Made by a program: the position numbers and the translations under genes
Notes under the pieces: generated by a model
The model's input: the letters and a program-made list of their open reading frames with translations, nothing else
What the model was told of the DNA's origin: nothing
Database searches by the model: none
In this document: positions 44,618-57,154 of the stretch, piece by piece
How positions within the stretch are numbered: position 1 is the first letter of the stretch
Layout of the letters: the number at the start of each line of letters is the position of its first letter
Assembly: GCF_017912535.1 (NCBI RefSeq)
Contig: NZ_JAERQK010000007.1
Location: forward strand, 1-64,000
DNA: 64,000 nucleotides
Direction: 5' to 3'
Source of the DNA: Motiliproteus sediminis
GTDB lineage: Bacteria > Pseudomonadota > Gammaproteobacteria > Pseudomonadales > Balneatricaceae

Positions 44618-46348
44618 ATGAAGTGGTTGGTTGGACTGTGGCTACTGATGTGGGCGCTGCGCGCGACGGCGGTGGTAGAGGATCTGGCACCGGAGGGTGG
44701 CAGCGGCGTGTTCCGGCCGGCCGAAGTGGTGGCGGATAAGATGCTGGTGGTGAGCGCGCATCCGCTCGCTTCGGATGCGGGGTTGCGGGTGCTGGAAGCC
44801 GGTGGCAGTGCGCTCGATGCGGCGGTTGCGGTGCAGGCGATGCTGACCCTGGTGGAGCCGCAATCATCGGGGTTGGGCGGCGGCGCGTTTTTACTTTACT
44901 GGGACGCCAGGCAGCGCCGTGCTCACGCTTATGATGGTCGCGAGACCGCGCCCATGGCTGCGAACGAAGCACTGTTCGTGCGAGGGGACGGCGAGCCGAT
45001 GGATTTTTGGCAGGCGCTGGTCGGTGGTCGTGCGGTGGGGGTCCCCGGGGTGGTGCGTATGCTGGAGGTGGCTCAGCGGCAGTTTGGCCGCTTACCCTGG
45101 GAGTCCTTGTTCGCCGATGCCATTGAGCGCTCGCGGCTGGGTTTCGAAGTGACACCCCGGCTGCACCAGTCGATTGCCAGCGGTATCAATCCGGGGCTGG
45201 CGAACACCCCCTCCAGCCGCAACTATTTTTTTCTCGACAATGGCGAGCCGCTACCGGTCGGTCACCTGCTGCGCAATGAGGCGTTGGCGAGAACGCTGGA
45301 GTTGATCGCCCGTGAAGGCGCGGACGCTTTTTATACCGGCCCTCTGGCTGAAGATATGGTCGCAGCGGTGCGATCGGCGGAGAATCCCGGCCTGCTCAGT
45401 CTGGCTGATCTGGCCGCCTATGAGGCGCGTGAGCGCGAACCGTTGTGCCGTGATTTTCGCCAGTACGAAGTGTGCAGTATGCCGCCACCGACCTCTGGCG
45501 GCGTCGCGCTGCTGCAGATGCTGGGGCTCCTCAGCCGGTTTGGCCTCATCGATCTGGCGCCCGAGAGTGCGGCCTATGCCCACCTGCTGACCCAGGCCGC
45601 ACGGCTGGCCTATGCCGACCGGGCCCGCTACCTGGCCGATCGGGATCATGTGCGGGTGCCGGTAACGGCACTGTTGGACAGCGCCTATCTGCGCGAGCGG
45701 GGGCGGTTGATCAACCGTGAGCGTGATATGGGCACCGCAGTGGCCGGAGAACTGCCGGGGCTGGCCGGGCAAGTTGGCCGTTCGCCGGAGCGGCCCTCCA
45801 CCACCCATCTGGTGATCGTAGACGCTGAAGGAAATGCGCTATCGATGACCAGCAGTATCGAGATGGCGTTTGGTTCAACCCTGATGGTTGGCGGCTTTCT
45901 GCTCAACAACCAACTGACCGATTTTAGCTTCGTAGCTGAGCGCGATGGCGCACCGGTGGCCAACCGGGTGCAGCCGGGTAAGCGGCCGCGCAGCTCAATG
46001 ACACCAGTGATTGTGCTCGATAGTGATCGCCGTCTGAAGCTGTTGCTGGGCTCTCCCGGGGGTAGTCGGATCATCAACTACGTGACCCAGGCCCTGCTGG
46101 CCAATCTGGTGGCCGGGGAGTCGGTTCAGGATGCGGTGTCGCTCCCGCACGTCAGCAACCGCAACGGCGTCACCGAGCTGGAACAGGGAACGGCGGCCGA
46201 AGGGTTGGCCGATGCCCTGCAGGCGCGTGGGCATGAGATCAAAGTGCGCGACCTCAACAGCGGTCTGCACGGCATTGAGCGGCTGCGTGACGGGCGCTTT
46301 CGCAGCGGGGTAGACCCGCGCCGGGAGGGCGCGGCGCGGGGGCGGTAG
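44618..46348 (+). CDS. ggt: Gamma-glutamyltranspeptidase
   Basis: A 576-residue periplasmic Ntn hydrolase that cleaves the gamma-glutamyl bond of glutathione. Signal peptide MKWLVGLWLLMWALRATA. The precursor should self-cleave before Thr395 in RPSTTHLVIVD, making Thr395 the nucleophile of the small subunit. Other family marks: LVEPQSSGLGGGAFLLYWD in the large subunit and SMTSSIEMAFGSTLMV and PGGSRIINYVTQALLANLV in the small. AGAGG ribosome site. gshA is 6 kb away, so synthesis and periplasmic turnover of glutathione are both represented. Confidence 0.95.
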   Translation: MKWLVGLWLLMWALRATAVVEDLAPEGGSGVFRPAEVVADKMLVVSAHPLASDAGLRVLEAGGSALDAAVAVQAMLTLVEPQSSGLGGGAFLLYWDARQRRAHAYDGRETAPMAANEALFVRGDGEPMDFWQALVGGRAVGVPGVVRMLEVAQRQFGRLPWESLFADAIERSRLGFEVTPRLHQSIASGINPGLANTPSSRNYFFLDNGEPLPVGHLLRNEALARTLELIAREGADAFYTGPLAEDMVAAVRSAENPGLLSLADLAAYEAREREPLCRDFRQYEVCSMPPPTSGGVALLQMLGLLSRFGLIDLAPESAAYAHLLTQAARLAYADRARYLADRDHVRVPVTALLDSAYLRERGRLINRERDMGTAVAGELPGLAGQVGRSPERPSTTHLVIVDAEGNALSMTSSIEMAFGSTLMVGGFLLNNQLTDFSFVAERDGAPVANRVQPGKRPRSSMTPVIVLDSDRRLKLLLGSPGGSRIINYVTQALLANLVAGESVQDAVSLPHVSNRNGVTELEQGTAAEGLADALQARGHEIKVRDLNSGLHGIERLRDGRFRSGVDPRREGAARGR

Positions 46349-46354
46349 CGGGCG

Positions 46355-46741
46355 TTACTGGGTCACCAGTACGCCGTCCATCTCGACGGCGGCTCCGCGG
46401 GGTAACTCAGCCACGCCGATGGCGGCGCGGGCGGGGTAGGGTTGGGTGAAGTAGCGTGACATCACCTCGTTGACAGTGCCGAAGTGGCTGAGATCGGTGA
46501 GGAAAATGTTCAGTTTGACGATCTGCTGCAGCGTGCCGCCGGCAGCTTCACACACCGCGGCAAGGTTCTCGAATACCTGTACCACCTGGGCCTCAAAATC
46601 GCCTTCGACCATCTCCATGGTGCTCGGCACCAGCGGGATCTGCCCCGACAGGTAGGTGGTTTCGCCGATTTTGACCGCTTGGGAATAGGTACCGATCGCT
46701 TGCGGCGCCTGTTCGGTTTGGATAATGGCGCGATTGCTCAT
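46355..46741 (-). CDS. ridA: RidA family imine deaminase
   Basis: A 128-residue YjgF/RidA protein that hydrolyses reactive enamine/imine intermediates (2-aminoacrylate) released by PLP enzymes. The catalytic arginine is in [15 protein letters not shown] near residue 105, and the signature AVEMDGVLV follows. Convergent with ggt, 6 bp between stops. It is downstream of spoT on the same strand, as in Pseudomonas. Confidence 0.95.
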   Translation of the reverse strand: MSNRAIIQTEQAPQAIGTYSQAVKIGETTYLSGQIPLVPSTMEMVEGDFEAQVVQVFENLAAVCEAAGGTLQQIVKLNIFLTDLSHFGTVNEVMSRYFTQPYPARAAIGVAELPRGAAVEMDGVLVTQ

Positions 46742-46779
46742 GATGATCCTCTGTAACCAGTGGTGGATAGGGCGCGCGA

Positions 46780-48900
46780 TCAGGCGCGCAGAATGCGGTT
46801 GACCGATTTGATGGCGCGAATGCGCTTCATCACCCGGGCCAGGTGGACCCGGCTGCGCACCGAAATGTCCAGATGAACGGTGCTGAGGCGGGCTTCTTTC
46901 TCGTCAATGTCGATGCGACGGATGTTAGCCCCCGCCGCTGATACCTTGGTGGCCAACGAGGCGATGATGCCGCGCTGGCTGGCCAGCTCGATCCGCAGGC
47001 TGACCTCAAAGTCGTCGTCAACGTCACGGTCCCAGTCCAGGTACACGCATTTTTTTGGATCTTGGCGGAATTCGTGAATATTGCGGCAGTCTTCCCGGTG
47101 AACCACGATGCCGCGGCCGGAACTGATATGCCCCAGAATGTGATCGCCCGGAATCGGGTGGCAGCAGCGGGCATAGGTCATCACCACCCCTTCGCTGCCA
47201 CTGATGGAGAGCGGACGTTTGGGCGACTCGGCGTCCTGTTCCGCTTCCTCTTCGTTGGCTGGCTGCAACCGCTGGGCGACCATGAACGCCATCCGGTTAC
47301 CGAGGCCGATCTCCATCAACAGCTCGTCGAGGTCATGCAGGCTGTTTTCCTCGAGATAGCTGGCCAGCGACTGAGCGCGGATCTCCTCCACTGAGCTACC
47401 GAAGCTAGCCATGAATTGGTTCAGTAGCCGGCGTCCGAGGGCGATCGATTCGTCGCGCTGCTTGTTCTTGAGGAAGTGGCGAATGTTGGTGCGGGCCTTG
47501 CCGGTAATAACGAAGTTCAGCCAGGCGGTATTGGGCTGCGCGCCGGGGGCAGTGATGATCTCCACCGTCTGTCCACTCTCCAGGGGGGTGCTCAGGGGGG
47601 CCAGGCGGCGGTTGATGCGACAGGATACGCAGCTGTTGCCGATATCGGTGTGCACTGCATAGGCGAAGTCCACCGGGGTGGCTCCCTTAGGTAGCTCAAA
47701 AATGCGTCCTTTGGGAGTGAACAGGTAGACTTCGTCGGGGAACAGGTCGATCTTGACGTTCTCAATAAACTCCATTGAACTGCCGGCCTGTTTCTGCATC
47801 TCCAGCAGTCCCTGCACCCATTGGCGGGCGCGGTTGTAACTGCCTTCGATCCGCGATGCCTTGTTATCGCTGGCCTTGTAGCTGCTGTGTGAGGCGATGC
47901 CGGCGTTGGCGATTTCGTCCATCTCCTGGGTGCGGATCTGTACCTCGATGGTGATATCACGGGCACCAAACAGATCGGTGTGCAACGACTGATAGCCGTT
48001 AGCCTTGGGGATCGCGATATAATCCTTGAAGCGGCCGGGAACAGGCTTGTATATGTTATGAACGGCGCCCAAAATCCGATAGCAGGTGTCGATCTTGTCG
48101 GTCACGATGCGGAACGCGAACACATCCATGATCTCTGCGAACGACTTCTTCTGGGTCACCATCTTGCGGTAGATGCTGTACAGGTGCTTTTGGCGCCCAC
48201 TGACCTTGGCTGGCAGTCCCTCCCGCTCGAGGGCTTCGGTCAGTGTGTTCTCGATCCGTTCAATCATGTCGCGCCGGTTGCCGCGCGCCTGTTTTACCGC
48301 CCGTCCGATATGCTTGTAGCGCATCGGGTAGTACGCGCGGAAGGCGAGATCTTCGAGTTCGACATGCACGTCGTGCATCCCCAGGCGGCTGGCGATGGGG
48401 GCGTAGATATCCAAAGTTTCACGGGCGATACGGCGCTGTTTTTCCGGTGCCATAACGCCGAGGGTGCGCATGTTGTGCAGCCGGTCGCCGAGTTTGACCA
48501 GGATGACGCGGATATCCTCCGCCATCGCCATCACCATTTTCTGGAAGTTTTCTGCCTGGGCTTCGGCCTTGGTTTCAAAGTGCAGGTGGGTCAGCTTGCT
48601 GACCCCGTCGACAATACCGGTAACGGTGTCACCGAACTGGTCGCTGAGAGCCTGCTTGTCAACCAGAGTATCTTCGATCACATCATGGAGCATCGCCGCC
48701 ATCAGGCTTTGATAGTCCATGTTCATCTCGGCCAGAATTGAGGCAACGGCTAGCGGGTGGGTGACATAGGGCTCACCGCTTTTGCGCCGCTGACCATCGT
48801 GCGCTTGCTCGGCATAAAAGTAGGCGCGGCGGACCTGGTTGATCTGCTCTTCGCCGAGATAGTCGGTCAGACGTTCGGCCAATTCACGAATGGCGGCCAT
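46780..48900 (-). CDS. spoT: SpoT, bifunctional (p)ppGpp synthetase/hydrolase
   Basis: A 706-residue stringent-response enzyme. The HD hydrolase domain has [12 protein letters not shown] and [12 protein letters not shown] (about 46-75). The synthetase domain (about 235-345) has [11 protein letters not shown] and [19 protein letters not shown] domain (around 385-445) with [19 protein letters not shown] and a C-terminal ACT domain follow. It lies directly downstream of rpoZ, the order conserved in gammaproteobacteria. Confidence 0.97.
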   Translation of the reverse strand: MAAIRELAERLTDYLGEEQINQVRRAYFYAEQAHDGQRRKSGEPYVTHPLAVASILAEMNMDYQSLMAAMLHDVIEDTLVDKQALSDQFGDTVTGIVDGVSKLTHLHFETKAEAQAENFQKMVMAMAEDIRVILVKLGDRLHNMRTLGVMAPEKQRRIARETLDIYAPIASRLGMHDVHVELEDLAFRAYYPMRYKHIGRAVKQARGNRRDMIERIENTLTEALEREGLPAKVSGRQKHLYSIYRKMVTQKKSFAEIMDVFAFRIVTDKIDTCYRILGAVHNIYKPVPGRFKDYIAIPKANGYQSLHTDLFGARDITIEVQIRTQEMDEIANAGIASHSSYKASDNKASRIEGSYNRARQWVQGLLEMQKQAGSSMEFIENVKIDLFPDEVYLFTPKGRIFELPKGATPVDFAYAVHTDIGNSCVSCRINRRLAPLSTPLESGQTVEIITAPGAQPNTAWLNFVITGKARTNIRHFLKNKQRDESIALGRRLLNQFMASFGSSVEEIRAQSLASYLEENSLHDLDELLMEIGLGNRMAFMVAQRLQPANEEEAEQDAESPKRPLSISGSEGVVMTYARCCHPIPGDHILGHISSGRGIVVHREDCRNIHEFRQDPKKCVYLDWDRDVDDDFEVSLRIELASQRGIIASLATKVSAAGANIRRIDIDEKEARLSTVHLDISVRSRVHLARVMKRIRAIKSVNRILRA

Positions 48901-48930
48901 CAGGTCTTACCGTAGTGCGGGTGTGAGAAA

Positions 48931-48958
48931 GCCGGCCCGAAGGTTGGGGTGGGCCGGC
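48931..48958. terminator. GC-rich hairpin between rpoZ and spoT
   Basis: GCCGGCCC/GGGCCGGC, an 8-bp stem with a 12-nt loop, followed on the minus strand by TTTCTCAC. It lies in the 79-bp gap between rpoZ and spoT, so it may attenuate rather than end the operon. Confidence 0.4.
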
Positions 48959-48979
48959 GGTACTGCAGGAGTGCCGAGA

Positions 48980-49231
48980 TTAAGCTTCAACCTCAAGCGT
49001 CTCCTCCATCAGCTCATCCAGATCGGCAGGGCGCTCGATCAGGATGCTGGCGTCGACGTGGCCTTCAGCGATTTCGCGCAGTGCGACTACGGTCGGCTTG
49101 TCGTTCTCCCAGCCAACGTGGGGCTCTTTGCCGCCAGTGGCCAATTGGCGAGCACGTTTGGCGGATACCATGATCAGCTCAAAGCGGTTCTCAACGTTTT
49201 CCAGACAATCTTCAACGGTAACGCGGGCCAT
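48980..49231 (-). CDS. rpoZ: RNA polymerase omega subunit
   Basis: An 83-residue subunit that clamps beta-prime and, in proteobacteria, forms part of a ppGpp-binding site. [20 protein letters not shown] and the [12 protein letters not shown] segment are characteristic. Length normal. It lies between gmk and spoT. Confidence 0.97.
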   Translation of the reverse strand: MARVTVEDCLENVENRFELIMVSAKRARQLATGGKEPHVGWENDKPTVVALREIAEGHVDASILIERPADLDELMEETLEVEA

Positions 49232-49281
49232 GAATAACCTCAGTCAATTGCAGTTCGGGGGATTCGGAGTAGCACGACAGT

Positions 49282-50789
<1,508 letters not shown>

Positions 50790-50877
50790 AGGCTTGGATC
50801 TCGATTAAAATGGGCGGCTGAAAGGCGTTATTCTATCAGACCGTCACCGAATTGATCTTCCAGCAACAGGAATCCTC

Positions 50878-51648
50878 ATGAATTCAACCATCGCTGATCA
50901 GCTTAAGAATCTCGGCGTGGACGCGATGCGTCCCAGCGGCCGCGAGCCGAACCAGCTGCGCGACGTTCGCATTGCCCGCCACTATACCAAGCATGCCGAA
51001 GGTTCGGTGCTGGTGGAGTTTGGCGACACCAAGGTGCTGTGCACCGCATCGGTAGAGCGTGGCGTACCCCGGTTTCTGCGCGGTAGCGGTACCGGCTGGG
51101 TGACGGCGGAGTACGGTATGTTGCCCCGCTCTACCGGTAGTCGTATGGCGCGGGAAGCAGCGCGTGGCGGTCAGGGCGGACGGACGGTGGAGATTCAGCG
51201 TCTGATCGGCCGTTCGTTGCGGGCGATCATGGATCTGGAGCGGCTGGGCGAGAATACCATCACCATTGATTGCGATGTGTTGCAGGCCGACGGCGGTACC
51301 CGCACCGCGGCGATCACCGGGGCCTGCGTAGCGCTGCGTGACGCGGTCAGCCAGCTGGCCAAGAACGGCAATGGTGCGATGAAGGGCAATCCGTTCAAGG
51401 AGTTGTTGGCGGCGGTTTCGGTGGGCGTCTACAAGGGGATGCCGGTGCTGGACCTCGACTATGCCGAGGATTCCAAGGCGGAAACCGATATGAACGTGGT
51501 GATGACTGCGAGCGGTGGCCTGGTTGAAGTTCAGGGCACCGCCGAGGGCGCGCCGTTCAGTCGTGACGAACTGAATAAAATGCTGGATCTGGCGGGCACC
51601 GGTATCGCCGAGCTGGTGAAGTTGCAGCAGGCCGCGCTGGACGCCTGA
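50878..51648 (+). CDS. rph: Ribonuclease PH
   Basis: A 3'-5' phosphorolytic exoribonuclease that trims tRNA 3' ends. Family segments: [38 protein letters not shown] and [20 protein letters not shown]. Most homologues start at MRPSGR (here residue 17, 50926). I keep the ATG at 50878 because AGGA lies 6 nt upstream, whereas the inner ATG has a poor site, giving 256 residues. If the inner start is right, the product is 240 residues. Terminated by a strong hairpin. Confidence 0.95.
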   Translation: MNSTIADQLKNLGVDAMRPSGREPNQLRDVRIARHYTKHAEGSVLVEFGDTKVLCTASVERGVPRFLRGSGTGWVTAEYGMLPRSTGSRMAREAARGGQGGRTVEIQRLIGRSLRAIMDLERLGENTITIDCDVLQADGGTRTAAITGACVALRDAVSQLAKNGNGAMKGNPFKELLAAVSVGVYKGMPVLDLDYAEDSKAETDMNVVMTASGGLVEVQGTAEGAPFSRDELNKMLDLAGTGIAELVKLQQAALDA

Positions 51649-51670
51649 CCGTCATCGCCAGAGCGAATCA

Positions 51671-51698
51671 AAAAGCCCCTCGCTGAGGGGCTTTTTTG
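51671..51698 (+). terminator. Rho-independent terminator of rph
   Basis: AAAAAGCCCCTC pairs with GAGGGGCTTTTT and ends in a T run on the plus strand, with an A run on the other side. It can serve convergent crc too. Confidence 0.92.
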
Positions 51699-51712
51699 TG
51701 CCGGGCTGGTTG

Positions 51713-52486
51713 TTACAGCGGCTGGTTGTAGTCGATCAGCAGTGGCGCGTGTTCGGAAAAACGCACGCCTTTCAGAATGCGGGCGTCGCGTATGGTCTTG
51801 CGCAGCCCGGGTGTGGTGACCTGATAATCGATGCGGGCGCCTTCGTTGAGGGAGTAGGCGCGATTATACGGCGGCCACCAGGTGTACTGATGATCAGCGT
51901 GGTTCACTTCGCGGAAGGCGTCGATATAACCCAGTTCGCCAAAAACCACGTCCAGCCACTGACGCTCTTCCGGCAGGAAGCCGGAATTCTTCTGGTTAAC
52001 GTACCAGTTGCTGAGGTCCAGGGTCTTGTGGGCGATGCTCCAGGTGCCACAGAAGATAAACTGGCGCCGCTTGCGCAGGGTCTTTTTCAGATGACCCAGC
52101 ACGTTCTCCATGTAGTGGAATTTCTGCGACTGGGCGGCATCGTCCTTGAGCCCCGAGGGGATCACCATGGAGGCGATGCTGACCTTGTCGTAGTCGGCCT
52201 GGATAAAGCGCCCATGAAAATCGCACTCTTCAAAGCCGAGGCCGGTCATGATCGCCTTGGGGGGCTGCTTGCAGTAGATCGCCACACCGCTGTAGCCGTC
52301 TTCAAAGGCATCGAAGAAATAGGGGTAATAACCGTTGGGATGGTAGAGGGCGTCGTCCAGCTCGTACTCTTTAGCCCGCAGATCCTGCAGGCAGTAGACG
52401 TCGGCGTCTTCGGCGATCATCCAGTCGAACAAGCCCTTCTCGGCAGCTTCTTTAATGCCTTGTACGTTGAGCGTGATTACGCGCAT
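51713..52486 (-). CDS. crc: Crc, catabolite repression control protein
   Basis: A 257-residue protein of the exonuclease III fold. In pseudomonads Crc stabilises Hfq on A-rich target messages and so represses use of less preferred carbon sources. Family pattern: MRVITLNVQGIKEAAEKGLF, CLQDLRA, TGLGFEECDFHGRFIQADYD, RKRRQFIFCGTWSIAHKTLD and FSEHAPLLIDY. The ExoIII catalytic GDxN is replaced by GTWS and the glutamate in LQE by Asp, as expected for non-nucleolytic Crc. Divergent from pyrE, as in Pseudomonas. With hexR in the same window it underlines a pseudomonad-like carbon control. Confidence 0.92.
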   Translation of the reverse strand: MRVITLNVQGIKEAAEKGLFDWMIAEDADVYCLQDLRAKEYELDDALYHPNGYYPYFFDAFEDGYSGVAIYCKQPPKAIMTGLGFEECDFHGRFIQADYDKVSIASMVIPSGLKDDAAQSQKFHYMENVLGHLKKTLRKRRQFIFCGTWSIAHKTLDLSNWYVNQKNSGFLPEERQWLDVVFGELGYIDAFREVNHADHQYTWWPPYNRAYSLNEGARIDYQVTTPGLRKTIRDARILKGVRFSEHAPLLIDYNQPL

Positions 52487-52666
52487 CCGGGACTACCTTC
52501 ATACCATTCTTATTAGGTGGCTACCTGAACGAGCAGGCAGGCGCCGATTGTATCGCTTTGATAAGGAAACTGAAACATACAGGCCGCCTTTGCCGTGGGA
52601 GCGGTGGGCGGTTCGTTGTATTATAGGCAGCCATTTTTCATCGGTTAGAGTTGCAGGGGAGTCGGC

Positions 52667-53314
52667 ATGCAGGCGTATCAACGTGAATTTATCGAGTTTG
52701 CCATCGAACGGGGCGTCCTTCGCTTTGGCGAGTTCACGTTAAAGTCGGGTCGGATCAGCCCCTACTTTTTCAATGCGGGCCTGTTTAACAGCGGCGAAGC
52801 GTTGGCCCGCCTGGGGCGCTATTATGCGGCGGCAATCGAGAACGCTGGGGTTGAGTTTGACGTGATGTTGGGCCCCGCCTACAAAGGGATCCCGCTGGCA
52901 ACCACCACCTGTGTGGCGCTGGCCAACGATCACGGTCGCGATGTCCCCTATGTGTTCAACCGCAAAGAAGCCAAAGACCACGGTGAAGGCGGTAATCTGG
53001 TGGGAGCCGAGCTCAAGGGCCGGGTGCTGATCGTCGATGACGTGATCTCTGCCGGTACCGCCATTCGTGAGGTCATGACTCTGATTGAGCAAGCCGGGGC
53101 CACTCCGGCGGGAGTGGTAATCGCGCTCAATCGGCAGGAGCGAGGCCAGGGTGAACTGTCGGCGATTCAGGAAGTGGAGCGCGACTACGCCATGCCTGTT
53201 ATCAGTATCATTAATCTGGATGATCTGGTGACTTTCCTCGAAGAAAAGGGCGGCTCTGAGGCAGAACTGGCGGCGATTCGCAGCTATCGTGATAGCTACG
53301 GCGTCACTGCTTGA
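52667..53314 (+). CDS. pyrE: Orotate phosphoribosyltransferase
   Basis: A 215-residue enzyme that adds phosphoribose to orotate in UMP synthesis. The PRPP motif is [16 protein letters not shown] near residue 120. [19 protein letters not shown] near residue 25 and [15 protein letters not shown] near 95 are typical. ATG preceded by AGGGGAG. Divergent from crc. Confidence 0.97.
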   Translation: MQAYQREFIEFAIERGVLRFGEFTLKSGRISPYFFNAGLFNSGEALARLGRYYAAAIENAGVEFDVMLGPAYKGIPLATTTCVALANDHGRDVPYVFNRKEAKDHGEGGNLVGAELKGRVLIVDDVISAGTAIREVMTLIEQAGATPAGVVIALNRQERGQGELSAIQEVERDYAMPVISIINLDDLVTFLEEKGGSEAELAAIRSYRDSYGVTA

Positions 53315-53383
53315 GGCCGGGAGCACGGAACTAACCGCCGTGGCTACGTCCTAATGCTGTTGTAACTCACGGAGGTGCTCAGC

Positions 53384-53752
53384 ATGAGAACGCTCGCGAT
53401 GGCGGCCCTTGGGGTCTGCCTAATGGTACCGGGGTTGGCCGCAGCAGACGGTACCTACCGACTCTATCAAGGTCAGCCGTTCAGTGGCCTGACCACCAAA
53501 GACGGACATCAGGTTCGTTCCAATGATACGGTCTGCCGCGACCGCGACTGTTATCAGGTCTATCGTTCCCAGCCGGTCGATCGCAGCACCCTGCGTCAGT
53601 TGGGGATTGAAAGCTACAGTTTCGATGCGGTGGCCAGTGCCGATGGCGTGAGCCAGGATGGCAAGGCGCTGCTGTTGCCGGCAGCGTTCGGTTGGGAGCT
53701 TTATCGCAACGCCCGTAACGACGAGTGGGCGACCAAGACCCCCAACAGTTGA
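53384..53752 (+). CDS. Small secreted protein of unknown function
   Basis: A 122-residue protein with a signal peptide (AMAALGVCLMVPGLAAA, cleaved near residue 21) and a short mature part of about 100 residues. Two cysteines spaced CRDRDC could form a disulphide or bind metal. The ATG at 53384 is preceded by GGAGGTG at good distance; an upstream start at 53375 is less likely. It follows pyrE by 69 bp and converges on the FabH-like gene with 7 bp between stops. I do not recognise the family. Confidence 0.8.
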   Translation: MRTLAMAALGVCLMVPGLAAADGTYRLYQGQPFSGLTTKDGHQVRSNDTVCRDRDCYQVYRSQPVDRSTLRQLGIESYSFDAVASADGVSQDGKALLLPAAFGWELYRNARNDEWATKTPNS

Positions 53753-53759
53753 TTCCGGC

Positions 53760-54890
53760 TCAGATCTTTTGCAGCAGTACGCTACCGACTGAATAGCCGG
53801 CGCCGAAGGAACTCAGAAGGCCGCGGTCGCCACTGCTGAGGTCGTCGCTGTGCAAGTGAAAGGCGATAATCGACCCCGCCGAGCTGGTATTCGCGTAGCG
53901 GTCCAGCACGATCGGCACCTCGGCGGCGCTCGGCTCCCTTCCCAACAGCTTCTTGGCCGCGAACATGTTCATGGTCAGGTTGGCTTGATGGAGCCAGAAG
54001 CGCTTGAAGTCTGAAGCCTGCAGTCCGCTCTGGTCCAGATGCTCACCGATGGTATTGGTCACCAGCGGCAGCAGTTCCTTGAACACTTTGCGTCCTTCCT
54101 GGCGGAACAGCTTGTCGCGCGCGTCGCGACTTTGTGGCGCGGTGCGATTGAGAAAGCCGAAGTTGTTGCGGATGTTGTTGGAGAACCGGGTCTTGAAGTG
54201 AGTGCCAAGCACCCGAAAAGCGGAGGCTGAGCGGCTCTGTTCTTCGGGCTCTAGCAGCACTGCGGTGGCCACATCGCCGAAGATGAAGTGACAGTCACGG
54301 TCGCGGAATTCCAGGTGTCCGGAGCAGATCTCCGGGTTGATCACCAGTGCACGACTGGCGCTGCCGGAGCGGATGGCATCGGCGGCGGCGCCGATACCAA
54401 AGGTAGCCGAGGAGCAGGCGACGTTCATGTCGTAACCAAACCCCTGGCAGCCCAGCGCCTGCTGAATCTCGATGGCGATGGCGGGGTAGGCGCGCTGCAG
54501 GTTGGAACAGGCGACGATCACCAGGTCGACCTCGCCGGCGCTGCGGCCGGCGCGTTCCAGTGCCTGACGGGCGGCTTTGACGCCCATTTCGGCGAGGATG
54601 GAGAGCTCGTCATCGGCCCGCTCCGGCAGCTGTGGCGCCATCACTTCGGGGTCAAGTATCCCCTGTTTGTCGATCACGTAGCGACTGTGAATACCTGAAG
54701 CCTTGACAATAAACTCGCTGCTGGACGGCTGCAGCGGCTCCAGGGTTCCGGCTTCAATCTCGGCCGCGTGAGCTTGGTTGTATCGCTCCACGTAGGCGTT
54801 GAAGGCTTTGACCAGTTCGTCGTTGCTGATGCTCTGCTCAGGGGTAAACAGTCCGCTGCCGCTGATCACCACATTGATGGGCGCGTTCAT
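53760..54890 (-). CDS. Beta-ketoacyl-ACP synthase III-like enzyme (PA3286-type)
   Basis: A 376-residue thiolase-fold condensing enzyme. Catalytic Cys in NVACSSATFG, His in FWLHQANLTMN and Asn in RYANTSSAGS are all present, so it should be active. The start INVVISGSGLFTPEQSISND and the ICSGHLEFRDRDCHFIFGDV segment match the FabH-like protein PA3286 of P. aeruginosa, which uses medium-chain acyl-CoA from beta-oxidation to prime fatty acid synthesis. I start at the ATG at 54890, since the 58 upstream codons translate hisF in another frame. It sits just after hisF on the same strand, with no metabolic link. Confidence 0.85.
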   Translation of the reverse strand: MNAPINVVISGSGLFTPEQSISNDELVKAFNAYVERYNQAHAAEIEAGTLEPLQPSSSEFIVKASGIHSRYVIDKQGILDPEVMAPQLPERADDELSILAEMGVKAARQALERAGRSAGEVDLVIVACSNLQRAYPAIAIEIQQALGCQGFGYDMNVACSSATFGIGAAADAIRSGSASRALVINPEICSGHLEFRDRDCHFIFGDVATAVLLEPEEQSRSASAFRVLGTHFKTRFSNNIRNNFGFLNRTAPQSRDARDKLFRQEGRKVFKELLPLVTNTIGEHLDQSGLQASDFKRFWLHQANLTMNMFAAKKLLGREPSAAEVPIVLDRYANTSSAGSIIAFHLHSDDLSSGDRGLLSSFGAGYSVGSVLLQKI

Positions 54891-54927
54891 ATCTGCTCCG
54901 TGATTGAAAAGGGGAGTTGGCCGGGGG

Positions 54928-55701
<774 letters not shown>

Positions 55702-55715
55702 GCTGAAAGCCTCTG

Positions 55716-56366
55716 TTAGTGTGCCTGACCGTTCCAGTTCAGGAAGTTCTTGAGCAGCTGCAGCCCCGGCTTTTGGCTCTTTTCCGGGTGGAACTGCACC
55801 GCGAAGACGTTGTTGTCCGCCAGTGCCACATCAAAGCCGACACCGTAGTCAGAGCGGGCCGCGACCTGGCCCTGCTGCTCCGCTTTAACGTAATAGCTGT
55901 GGACAAAATAGAACCGGGCGCCGTCGTCGATATCGGCCCACAGCGGGTGGGACTTTGCCTGCCACACCTGGTTCCAGCCCATGTGCGGTACCTTAAGCTT
56001 GGCGCCCTGCTCGTCGATGAGGCTTGTGCCGAAGAACAGGGCGTTGCCGGCAAAGTGGCCGATGCAATCGACGCCGCCATTCTCTTCGCTATGGTTCATC
56101 AACGCCTGGATGCCGACGCAGATCGCCAGAAAAGGTTTGCCGGAGGCGATGGCGTCACGCACTACGGTGTCGATACCCAGTCGGCGGATCTCGCCCATGC
56201 AATCACGGATGGCGCCGACGCCGGGCAGGATCACCCGGTCGGCGCTGGCGATCAGGGTCGGATCGGCGGTGACTCGCACCTCGATGCCAGGCACCACGTG
56301 CTCCAGCGCCTTGGCAACCGAGTGCAGGTTGCCCATGCCGTAGTCGATGACCGCTACACTACTCAT
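55716..56366 (-). CDS. hisH: Imidazole glycerol phosphate synthase subunit HisH (glutaminase)
   Basis: A 216-residue class I glutamine amidotransferase that feeds ammonia into HisF. The nucleophile Cys is in [12 protein letters not shown] near residue 84. The His-Glu pair of the triad is in [12 protein letters not shown] near residue 196. [13 protein letters not shown] opens the protein. Full length. 17 bp downstream of hisB. Confidence 0.97.
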   Translation of the reverse strand: MSSVAVIDYGMGNLHSVAKALEHVVPGIEVRVTADPTLIASADRVILPGVGAIRDCMGEIRRLGIDTVVRDAIASGKPFLAICVGIQALMNHSEENGGVDCIGHFAGNALFFGTSLIDEQGAKLKVPHMGWNQVWQAKSHPLWADIDDGARFYFVHSYYVKAEQQGQVAARSDYGVGFDVALADNNVFAVQFHPEKSQKPGLQLLKNFLNWNGQAH

Positions 56367-56383
56367 CGTTTCTCTCCGTCCGC

Positions 56384-56977
56384 TTACAGGCAGCCTTTGG
56401 TAGACGGCATCTGGCCGGCCATCCGCGGGTCCTCTTCCAGCGCCATGCGCAGCGCGCGACCAAAGGCTTTGAATACGGTCTCTGCCTGGTGATGAGCGTT
56501 CTTGCCCTTGAGGTTGTCGATGTGCAGGGTCACTCCAGCGTGGTTGACAAAACCCTGGAAAAATTCACCAAACAGCTCGACGTCAAAGCGCCCGATGTTG
56601 CCGCGGGTAAAGGGAATATCCATGGCCAGCCCCGGGCGACCGGAAAAGTCCACCACCACCCGTGACAAGGCTTCGTCCAGCGGCACATAGGCGTGGCCGT
56701 AGCGGCGAATGCCCTTCTTGTCGCCGACCGCTTGAGCGAATGCCTGGCCGAGAGTAATGCCGATATCTTCCACCGTGTGGTGGTCGTCGATATGGAGATC
56801 ACCCTTAGCCTGGATATCCAAATCGATCAGCCCGTGACGGGCGATCTGGTCCATCATGTGCTCCAGAAAGGGAACGCCGGTGTCGGCGTTGAAACTGCCA
56901 CTACCATCCAGATTCACGCTGACGGTGATCTGGGTTTCCAGAGTGTTGCGGGTAACGCTGGCTTGGCGGTCGGCCAT
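56384..56977 (-). CDS. hisB: Imidazoleglycerol-phosphate dehydratase
   Basis: A 197-residue monofunctional enzyme, without the phosphatase domain of the enteric bifunctional HisB. The manganese-binding histidine motifs are [16 protein letters not shown] (near residue 68) and [17 protein letters not shown] (near residue 160). [13 protein letters not shown] lies near residue 37. First gene of hisB-hisH-hisF, divergent from asmA. Confidence 0.97.
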   Translation of the reverse strand: MADRQASVTRNTLETQITVSVNLDGSGSFNADTGVPFLEHMMDQIARHGLIDLDIQAKGDLHIDDHHTVEDIGITLGQAFAQAVGDKKGIRRYGHAYVPLDEALSRVVVDFSGRPGLAMDIPFTRGNIGRFDVELFGEFFQGFVNHAGVTLHIDNLKGKNAHHQAETVFKAFGRALRMALEEDPRMAGQMPSTKGCL

Positions 56978-57154
56978 GGTGTTCTCCGATAGACAAAAGC
57001 AAGCTCGCGATTATAGCGCCAAAGGCGGAATCATTGCATCCGAGGCGGGTCAATAGCCTGACAACAAACGGATTGTGCCGGGTTGGCTGTTTCTGGCCGC
57101 TAGGGGCAGCTAAGCTTGGCACTATAGATCCACGGCATCGGAATGGAGATAACG

